Source: Cohnella fermenti
GTDB taxonomy: Bacteria > Bacillota > Bacilli > Paenibacillales > Paenibacillaceae
Reading direction: 5' to 3'
Length of the DNA: 64,000 nucleotides
Assembly (NCBI RefSeq): GCF_004801405.1
Contig: NZ_SSOB01000011.1
Location: 1 to 64,000, forward strand
Positions 57,463-64,000 of the stretch are shown piece by piece. Position 1 is the first letter of the stretch. Every line of letters starts with the position of its first letter. A program made the translations under genes and the position numbers. The notes under the pieces were generated by a model that was given only the letters and a program-made list of their open reading frames with translations, did no database searches and was not told where the DNA came from.

Positions 57463-59295
57463 TTGCGCAAGCCCTCCGGCTTTCATCGACGGCTGTTCCT
57501 GCTGTATTCCGCTCTGCTGCTGGCCGTCGTCGTCTCCTCGTTTCTCGTCTTTTATCTGCATGCGAGCCGACAGCAGGAGAAGATCTACGCGAATTCGTTC
57601 GAGCGCGAGCTTAGTGCCTACGTAGGACGCGTCGACAATGCCATCGCCAATGCCGACCGCCAGCTTGTCCAGATCAAATCCCATCCCGGCATTGCTTCTT
57701 TATTTCTCCGTCTGTCGTTGGATGAGAACGCTTCCGCATCGATCAAGAACAATCCGGAGTGGGTTGCAACGACGCGCGATGCGATCGACGGCATTCACGG
57801 CCTCGACCCCCAGGTGTTCCAGCGGGTAACCGTAATAGGCCGATCCGGCGCCTATATCGGCACCGGCTTCAACAATCCCGACGTACCGCCGGAAACGATG
57901 CGCAAGCGGATCGACGCCCTGCAATCGTTCTGGTTCGACGATTCGTTTCGACTTGTGCGTTATCCGGCCGAAGATCTGCTGGAGCCGCAGCGGCCTCCGG
58001 TCGTTTCCCTCATCCGCAAAATCACGTATTCCGGACTGGCCCATTCCATTGTGGAAATTCAACTGTCGGGCGAGTTCTTCGCCAAGATGGCGGCTGTGGC
58101 GCTGCCCGCGAGCAATACGGTCGATCGCTCGTTATACGTATACAGCACGGATAACCGTTGGCACGCGATACAGGGCGATTCCTCCTCCCTCGATTCGCTT
58201 CCGCAGCAGCCATCCGATTTGCCGGACCTTTATTTCGCGAAGAAGCGCCATACGCTGCAATTCATCCAGCGTTCGAGCAATACCGGCTGGCTGTACGCGA
58301 TGACGCTGCCGACTTCGCCGCTGAACGCGTCGCTGCGCGATCTGAGCGTTACCGTGCTTGCGCTGGGGATGCTCGTCTGCGCAATCGGCATGTCGCTCAT
58401 CTACCTGCTGACGCGGCGCACCCTCCTCCCCCTTCACCGATTGCGCAAGGCGATGGCCCAGATCGACCCGGTCTCGCTCGAATCGAATGTCACCGATTCG
58501 CTGCTGCGGTTGCGTCCGGACCAGTTCCAGTTCGATGAGATCCGCGACCTGCACGCTTCGTTCCAGGACATGCTGCAGCGGCTGCAGCAATCGCAACGGG
58601 AGACGACGAACGCGAAGGAAGCGGAGCTGCGCGCGCGGCTGCTGGCCTTGCAGAAGCAGGTGGACCCGCATTTTCTGTACAACACGCTGTCGATTATCGG
58701 CATGCTGGGCTACGAGCAAGGCGACGAGCACATTCTCGATCTGTGCCGATCGCTCATCAACATGTTCAAATATGTGTCCTACGGGGACTCGTACACCGCC
58801 AACCTCGCGGACGAGCTCGACCACCTGCGAGATTACATGCGCATCATGAGCATTCGTTACGACGGCAAACTGACCTTCGATGTCGATGTGCCGGACGATA
58901 TGCTCGGCCTGCAGGTGCCCAAGCTTCTGCTGCAGCCGCTTGCGGAGAATGCGATCAAGCACGGATTCACGGAACGGCAGGAATGCTGGAAAATTACGGT
59001 GCGCGGGGAATGGATGGCCACGGGATGGCGGATCGAGGTCGAAGACAACGGCCGCGGCTTCGGAGCCGACATTCAGGAGCGGCTCGCCGGCTATTGGGAA
59101 GCGCTCGACACGAACCTGTCGGCCGAAGCGAACCGCGGACTGATGAACACGATGACCCGGCTGAAGTATTTGTTCGGACCCGGCATGCGGTTCGATTGTA
59201 CCGCAGGGCCCGCCGGCGGGGCGCTTCTTCGCATGAGCATGACCGTGGAATCGAAAGGAGAGGAACCTCACGTTGCGTATCGTATTGGTGGATGA
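57463..59295 (+). CDS. Two-component sensor histidine kinase, YesM type
   Basis: 610 residues from a TTG at 57463 with AAAGGAG at 8 nt; a longer frame upstream has no ribosome site. There is an N-terminal span (LFLLYSALLLAVVVSSFLVFYLH), an extracytoplasmic sensor region of about 270 residues, a second span (VLALGMLVCAIGMSLIYLL), a HAMP-like linker, a His_kinase domain (QVDPHFLYNTLSIIGMLGYEQGDEHIL with the phosphorylated His) and an HATPase domain (PLAENAIKHGF, VEDNGRGFG). YesM-type kinases sense extracellular oligosaccharides or the loaded binding protein and phosphorylate a YesN-type regulator, which overlaps its 3' end. Confidence 0.92.
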   Translation: MRKPSGFHRRLFLLYSALLLAVVVSSFLVFYLHASRQQEKIYANSFERELSAYVGRVDNAIANADRQLVQIKSHPGIASLFLRLSLDENASASIKNNPEWVATTRDAIDGIHGLDPQVFQRVTVIGRSGAYIGTGFNNPDVPPETMRKRIDALQSFWFDDSFRLVRYPAEDLLEPQRPPVVSLIRKITYSGLAHSIVEIQLSGEFFAKMAAVALPASNTVDRSLYVYSTDNRWHAIQGDSSSLDSLPQQPSDLPDLYFAKKRHTLQFIQRSSNTGWLYAMTLPTSPLNASLRDLSVTVLALGMLVCAIGMSLIYLLTRRTLLPLHRLRKAMAQIDPVSLESNVTDSLLRLRPDQFQFDEIRDLHASFQDMLQRLQQSQRETTNAKEAELRARLLALQKQVDPHFLYNTLSIIGMLGYEQGDEHILDLCRSLINMFKYVSYGDSYTANLADELDHLRDYMRIMSIRYDGKLTFDVDVPDDMLGLQVPKLLLQPLAENAIKHGFTERQECWKITVRGEWMATGWRIEVEDNGRGFGADIQERLAGYWEALDTNLSAEANRGLMNTMTRLKYLFGPGMRFDCTAGPAGGALLRMSMTVESKGEEPHVAYRIGG

Positions 59296-60037
59296 CGAGC
59301 CTTTGTTCTTATCGATGCTGGGGCGCATGATCGCGCAGATCGCTCCCGAGCACCGCGTCGTCGGCAGCTACACGGGGGCCGAGACCGCGCTGGCGGCGCT
59401 CGTCCGCGACAAGCCGGATTTGCTGATCAGCGACATCGCCATGCAAGGGATGGACGGCCTGCACCTGCTCGAACGGGCGCGCGAGGTTTGGCCGGACGCG
59501 CTTCGCGTCGTGCTGAGCGCCTATCCCGACTTCTCCTACGCGCAGCGGGCGCTGCAAAGCTCGACGCTGGACTATCTGCTCAAGCCGCCCAACCCCGGGC
59601 AGTTGCGGGAGCTGTTCGACAAAGCGGCAGCAATTGCCGAGCAGAGCAAGTCGGCCCGCCCGGCCGAATCGGGTGCCGCGTTAACGGCGGGTCCAGAGGA
59701 GTTGCGCCCGGAGTCGGAGCACCAACGCATCGTCAGGAATGTGACTCGATACCTGGAACAGCATTTTCGCGAATCGATCACCCATCAGACGCTGGAATCC
59801 GAATTCGGGCTCGTCGGCTCTTACATTAATAAGCTGTTCAAAAAACAAATGGGCTGCACACTCCTCGACTATCTGGCGCAATACCGGATCGAACAGGCCA
59901 AGCTGCTGCTGCGGGAACAGCCGACGATGCTGCTCAAGGTCGTATCGGCGCGTGTCGGCTTCGACGACCCGCTCTACTTCAGCCGCGTCTTCCGCAGAAT
60001 TGCCGGAGTATCGCCGTCCGAGTTCGCGAAGCGGTAG
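59273..60037 (+). CDS. YesN-type response regulator with AraC-type HTH (short form)
   Basis: 254 residues from a TTG at 59273, with AAAGGAGAGG upstream and a 23-bp overlap with the kinase gene. The receiver domain is complete: VLVDDEPLFL, LISDIAMQGMDGLHLLER (phosphorylated Asp) and LKPPNPGQL with the conserved Lys. A short linker leads to an AraC-type HTH (FRESITHQTLESEFGLVGSYINKLFKKQMGCTLLDYLAQYRIEQAKLLL ... VGFDDPLYFSRVFRRIAGVSPSEF). Most YesN proteins are 350-550 residues; this one lacks the long middle region. It probably activates the divergent importer operon. Confidence 0.9.
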   Translation: MRIVLVDDEPLFLSMLGRMIAQIAPEHRVVGSYTGAETALAALVRDKPDLLISDIAMQGMDGLHLLERAREVWPDALRVVLSAYPDFSYAQRALQSSTLDYLLKPPNPGQLRELFDKAAAIAEQSKSARPAESGAALTAGPEELRPESEHQRIVRNVTRYLEQHFRESITHQTLESEFGLVGSYINKLFKKQMGCTLLDYLAQYRIEQAKLLLREQPTMLLKVVSARVGFDDPLYFSRVFRRIAGVSPSEFAKR

Positions 60038-60068
60038 CTTTCCCGTTATGCTTGGCGCAAATAAAAAT

Positions 60069-60086
60069 CCCCCGCCTAAGCAGGGG
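60069..60086 (-). terminator. Terminator of the GH26 gene
   Basis: On the minus strand CCCCTGC-TTAG-GCGGGGG (one GU pair) is followed by ATTTTTAT, 27 bp past the GH26 stop codon. It sits between convergent genes. Confidence 0.8.
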
Positions 60087-60112
60087 AAACGCTCGAATCG
60101 TTTAATGCTGCT

Positions 60113-63100
60113 CTATTCGCCGGTCAGGTAGACGTCGTCGACGTACACGGTCGCCTCGCCCGTCTGTCCGGCGACAGGCTCGATTTTGATGCCGATCGAC
60201 TGCACGGCGTCCAGATCGTCGATGCCGGCCAGCGGGATCGTCAGCGTCGCGAAGCCATCCGCTCCGATGGCGGAGATCCCGCTGTCGTGCCAGCTCCAGC
60301 TAGATCCCGTCTTGATGTACAGCCTCGCGTTCGCCGTCCCTTCCGACAGCTTCACCTTCACGCTGACCGCCTCGACGCCGGACAGATCGAGTGCCGACAC
60401 CTTCGTGAGCTCGAAGCCCGTTCCCGCGAGGGAGAATGTCGACATCAGCGAATGCGTGCCTTCGGCTGCCGCGTCCTCCGTGATCGTCGGCGCGGTTGCG
60501 CCAGCTTCGTTCACCTCAAGCGTCCATCCCGAGACGTCGGACTCGAAGCCGTACAGCGTTCCCGGTTGCTCCTGTGAGCTGCCAGGACCGTCTCCTCCGT
60601 TCGCCACGCCGCCTGTTCCGTCATCGATCGCCTTGATGTCGTCGAAGAAGAGCGCGCTGCTTAACGCTGCTCCCTCCACCGAATTCACATAGACGGAGAA
60701 CTCCTGCACGTTCTTCAGGCTGGTCTTGTTCAGCTTCTTGCCCGCGTTGCCGGTATCCCACGGAGCGACATTAAAGTCGTTGAAGTGAAGACTGACCGTG
60801 CCCCCCTCTTCTCCGGACAAGGAGGGATAGGCTTCATAGAAGATGCCGTCAACCTTGAGCTGAATGACGAGCTTCTGGTTCGAGCCGTCCGGAAGGAACC
60901 AGAAGCTGAGCCGGTTGAAGTCGGACCAATCGACGACGCCGAGCGTCCTCGTAATGCCCGCGTAGCCGGAGCCGCCGAGCGTGTAATTCAGCTTCATGCC
61001 ATACGTTCCGCCGCTCTTGTTCTCTCCGTCGAGAACGACGCTCGTCGCATCCCCTCCGGCGTGAATGAACTTCGCGGCGAGCGCCGCATCGCTGCCCTGA
61101 TAGGACTCGAAGTCATCCACAAGCGCCGGGTCTTGAGGCGCCTCGGCATAGGTGCTATAGAGACGAATGTTGTCCACGTAGATCGTCCCGTCCAGCTCCA
61201 GCCCGCTGCCGACGAGGGAGAGCGCCAGCGCCGTCGCCTCCGCCGACTTCGCAGAATCGTTCAGATCGATCGTCGCCGAATACTTCGCATACTCGATGCC
61301 GTCGATGGTCTGCCGCTCGAGATCGGCCAGCTTAAGCTGCGAGGTCATGCCGTACTTCGCGCTCCAGTCCGGAGGCAGCATCGCGACGCCGGTCAGGCTG
61401 GCGTTGTCGCTCTCGCTTCCGGCGGAAGCCGGCACCCATGCATCGAAGCGAATCCGCTTCACATCCGCGATCGCGACATCCTCCCAGGTCGGGAATTGCA
61501 GCTTGAATTCCTGCCAGGTGTCCGTGTAGACGGCGTCCTGAACGCTCAGCCTCAGCGCTCCCTCATCTCCGATCGTCCCGTGATCGATCGACAGGAACAT
61601 CGTCTCCGGGTACACCCCGTTGTTCTGCATCCCTTCCGTATCCGCATCGAACGTGAGCCGCTTCATGAGAATCTCCGAGACTTTCACAAAGACGGTTGTG
61701 TGCTCCTCCAGAACGGTGCCGTTCGGAAGATACGCCTTCACCGTCAGCTCCGCCGTCTTGCCGTTGAGCGACGCCGCCGGTGCCCAATCCGCCGTGTAGT
61801 AGAAGCCGGATTCGTCAAGCGCCATCGGCAGCTCCGTCTCCGAACCCTGGACTGTGTAAACAACCTGTGTCGGAGCCGCATCCAGAATCCGAGCCCGAAT
61901 CGTCGCTGACGCTTCGCGAACCGTTCCGTTATCGGATGGCGTCGCGATGTGCAGGAACGGCGTCTCCGCCGCAGTTGCGATGGGCTCGTCGTACGCGCCG
62001 TCGACTTCCCCGAGGAAGGCGGTGTACGGATCGTCGTAATAATCGACGAAGTCCGGAAGCAGCTCATGATCGCCGAGACCGCTCGGCGCGTCCTTGTAAG
62101 GAACGAACAGATTGTTCGAATTGACGCCGAAGTTCGCCCAGGTGAGCATATAGGCAATTCGCTTCGCGTCCGGATCGGACTTGATCGCGTCAAGCACATC
62201 CGTGAACCAAGTCAAATCTCCGTTGCCTGAAGCAAGCATCCCTTGCGGGCTATAGCCGAACTCGGAGAAGGTGGCGATCTTCCCCTTCGCGTCCGCCAGC
62301 TTCGAGATCATCGCCAGGTCGGAGACGAGATTGCCGAGGAAGCCTGCCGTGCCGGGCGTCGCTTGATTGTCGTACTGATCCATGCCGAGAACGTCGACGT
62401 ACTCGTCGCCCGGATACGTCGTCAGGTAGCTGTTCTCGCTGCCGCCGAACGTGCCGTTCGGGGAGAACACATACAGGAAGTTGTGAACGCCGCGCACGTC
62501 CCGCAGATATTCAACCGTATATCGGTAAATCTCCACGTATTCGCTCGCCGTCGTAGTCTGCGCCCCCCACCAGAACCAGCCTCCGTTCTGCTCGTGGAAC
62601 GGCCGGAACAGAATCGGGATCGCCTCGCCTCCCTCGCCCTTCGCGTTGTTCGCGAAGTCGGCAATGAGGTCGAGAAAGGCGTTGTAGTCCCCGTTCTTGT
62701 CTCCGCCCGGAAGAATGTGCTGCACGACGGAGCCCTCCGTGTCGTTGAAGCTCCCTCCCGTTACGAAGTTCGGCATGTGGGCGCTGAGCGTCACGATGCC
62801 TCCCAGCTCGTATGCCTCGCGCACGGAAGAGATCAGATTCGCTGCGCTCTGCTCCGTATCTCCCGCCACGCCGGGCTTCTCCTTGCCCTCGAGGCTCAGC
62901 GTATCCCAGCCGAATACGGCAGGGAAGTCGCCGACGGAATTGTTCACTTCGGACTCAAGCTCGCCCGAGCCGGTCAACGTGATCCCCTCGTCCGTCGCGT
63001 GCTGGTGCCCGAACAGCACCTCTTGACCGCGCACCGTATTCAGGTAGTTGAATAACGCCCGTGTCTCTGCCGTCGCTCCGGCATCGACCAGATCGAAGCT

Positions 63101-64000
63101 ATCCTCGTTCGTGCCGTCCGTACCATTGTCCGTGCCGTTATCCGTACCGTTGTTGCCAGTGCCGCCATTCGTGCCCGCCCCTCCGCTTGTGCTGCCGGAG
63201 CCGCTGCTATCGTCGCTGCCGGATAGAGCCGCCACGATTCCGCCCGAGATGTTGTAGCTTCCCGGCTCTACCTTTTGGCCGTTCACCAGAACCCCCTTGA
63301 CTTCTATCGTCAGCTTCGTCACGTCGCCTTCGATCGTCAAGCTCGACCCGGCCGCATCGCTTGCGACGACAAGCTCGCCAACCGACGCTCCCGCTCTCAC
63401 GACAATAGTTGCCCCGACCACTACCTCGATTCGGCCCGCCGTCGTCCCTTCTTCGGCCAGAACGCGCACTCTGCCGTCCCTCCGATCCACCGTCACCGCC
63501 TGAAGCGAAGAACCTGTTGCGCTAACCGTATGCTCGCCGCCACCGGCCACGATGGTTGCTCCGCGCACCGTCACATCGATGAGCGCCGCGTCTCCGTCTC
63601 CGATTCCGGGAGCCAGATACAAATTCCCGGCTATCTCAAGACCCTCGAGCTGAACGCCGCTGCGGTTCACGATTACGTTGCCGTTCGCCGTCCGCTCCGG
63701 GAAATCTCCCGCTTCCGGGTTGTAGCCGACGATCAGCTTGTCGAGAATGCCGACCAGCTCCGAGCGGACGATCGGCTGCAGAGGCTTTAACGTGCCATCC
63801 GGATAGCCCGTAATCACACCCGATAAAGCGCTTATGGAAGGTTTGGCGTAAGCCGAGATGCTTGCGGCATCTTTGTAGTTCGGCGTTGCCGCCAAGGTTA
63901 AGCTGTCATCTGCTCCTCCACTCAAAGCGAATGCGCGCGCGAGCAAGGTCATCGCGTCCTGGCGCGTGATCGGCAGCTCGCCTTCTGCCTTGTTGCCGGG
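60113..64000 (-). CDS. SLH-bearing GH26 beta-mannanase with three CBM-like modules (5' end outside window)
   Basis: 1295 residues are visible and the frame is open to the right edge, so the N-terminus is missing. Order: part of an SLH region (ITRQDAMTLLARAFAL; YAKPSISALSGVITGYPDGTLKPLQPIVRSELVGILDKLI), a repetitive beta-solenoid-like region with short VEG/VTVRGATIVAGGG units (about 100-230), a Ser/Gly/Thr/Asn linker, a GH26 catalytic domain with the acid/base Glu in FRPFHEQNGGWFWWG and the nucleophile Glu in ATFSEFGYS, then a CBM27-like domain (RLTFDADTEGMQNNGVYPE), a CBM11-like domain (VDDFESYQGSDAALAAKFIH) and a third C-terminal domain with the same fold (LYGFESDVSGWTLE). It cleaves beta-1,4-mannan at the cell surface. 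Confidence 0.92.
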   Translation of the reverse strand, partial: PGNKAEGELPITRQDAMTLLARAFALSGGADDSLTLAATPNYKDAASISAYAKPSISALSGVITGYPDGTLKPLQPIVRSELVGILDKLIVGYNPEAGDFPERTANGNVIVNRSGVQLEGLEIAGNLYLAPGIGDGDAALIDVTVRGATIVAGGGEHTVSATGSSLQAVTVDRRDGRVRVLAEEGTTAGRIEVVVGATIVVRAGASVGELVVASDAAGSSLTIEGDVTKLTIEVKGVLVNGQKVEPGSYNISGGIVAALSGSDDSSGSGSTSGGAGTNGGTGNNGTDNGTDNGTDGTNEDSFDLVDAGATAETRALFNYLNTVRGQEVLFGHQHATDEGITLTGSGELESEVNNSVGDFPAVFGWDTLSLEGKEKPGVAGDTEQSAANLISSVREAYELGGIVTLSAHMPNFVTGGSFNDTEGSVVQHILPGGDKNGDYNAFLDLIADFANNAKGEGGEAIPILFRPFHEQNGGWFWWGAQTTTASEYVEIYRYTVEYLRDVRGVHNFLYVFSPNGTFGGSENSYLTTYPGDEYVDVLGMDQYDNQATPGTAGFLGNLVSDLAMISKLADAKGKIATFSEFGYSPQGMLASGNGDLTWFTDVLDAIKSDPDAKRIAYMLTWANFGVNSNNLFVPYKDAPSGLGDHELLPDFVDYYDDPYTAFLGEVDGAYDEPIATAAETPFLHIATPSDNGTVREASATIRARILDAAPTQVVYTVQGSETELPMALDESGFYYTADWAPAASLNGKTAELTVKAYLPNGTVLEEHTTVFVKVSEILMKRLTFDADTEGMQNNGVYPETMFLSIDHGTIGDEGALRLSVQDAVYTDTWQEFKLQFPTWEDVAIADVKRIRFDAWVPASAGSESDNASLTGVAMLPPDWSAKYGMTSQLKLADLERQTIDGIEYAKYSATIDLNDSAKSAEATALALSLVGSGLELDGTIYVDNIRLYSTYAEAPQDPALVDDFESYQGSDAALAAKFIHAGGDATSVVLDGENKSGGTYGMKLNYTLGGSGYAGITRTLGVVDWSDFNRLSFWFLPDGSNQKLVIQLKVDGIFYEAYPSLSGEEGGTVSLHFNDFNVAPWDTGNAGKKLNKTSLKNVQEFSVYVNSVEGAALSSALFFDDIKAIDDGTGGVANGGDGPGSSQEQPGTLYGFESDVSGWTLEVNEAGATAPTITEDAAAEGTHSLMSTFSLAGTGFELTKVSALDLSGVEAVSVKVKLSEGTANARLYIKTGSSWSWHDSGISAIGADGFATLTIPLAGIDDLDAVQSIGIKIEPVAGQTGEATVYVDDVYLTGE

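Overview
The window looks like chromosomal DNA from a GC-rich, Gram-positive, carbohydrate-degrading Firmicute, most likely Paenibacillaceae (Paenibacillus or Cohnella type). The clues are S-layer-homology (SLH) anchors on large secreted glycosidases, three solute-binding-protein/permease/permease sugar importers without their own ATPase, a YesM/YesN-type two-component pair, AGGAGG-type ribosome sites with frequent TTG/GTG starts, and intergenic palindromes built on ATGCGATTTTTCGCAT. The genus is an inference. I saw no tRNA, rRNA, CRISPR array or prophage block.

Layout. 1-6.4 kb: two secreted proteins in one operon behind a c-di-GMP-I riboswitch; the second runs off the left edge. 6.5-9.3 kb: L-serine dehydratase beta and alpha subunits with an M20 amidohydrolase, translationally coupled. 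9.4-13.7 kb: DapA-family aldolase, NAD-dependent epimerase-type protein and a regulator with a GGDEF-like domain and a C-terminal winged-helix-like region. 13.7-18.5 kb: a maltose/maltodextrin-type importer operon (binding protein, two permeases, LacI regulator) whose leader carries a terminator-like hairpin. 18.7-23 kb: glycine-oxidase-like flavoprotein, a lone tyrosine recombinase between inverted repeats, and two HD-GYP genes. 23.4-28.3 kb: SLH-anchored GH3 enzyme and a small basic protein with a leader peptide. 28.4-42.2 kb: a co-oriented run of esterase, GH36, GH106-like, GH78, two permeases and a binding protein, then its LacI regulator and a truncated beta-propeller protein. 42.8-44.3 kb: VOC protein, and divergently an FNR-type promoter ahead of a tiny membrane protein and an SDR. 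44.4-57.3 kb: a second importer operon feeding a 1913-residue secreted putative glycosidase, a sialidase-fold protein, a sugar isomerase and an M55 D-aminopeptidase. 57.5-60 kb: the divergent sensor kinase and regulator. 60.1 kb to the right edge: an SLH-bearing GH26 mannanase with three CBM-like modules.

How it works together. Large SLH enzymes cut polysaccharide at the cell surface. ABC importers bring oligosaccharides in, and unsecreted hydrolases (GH78, GH106-like, GH36, GDSL esterase) finish the job, which points to rhamnose- and galactose-decorated pectic side chains for the 28-40 kb operon. Three LacI-type operators with the same promoter geometry (about +8 to +12) tie that operon, its repressor and the truncated propeller into one regulon. 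c-di-GMP appears in three places: the riboswitch, the paired HD-GYP genes, and a GGDEF-like regulator that is probably no longer catalytic.
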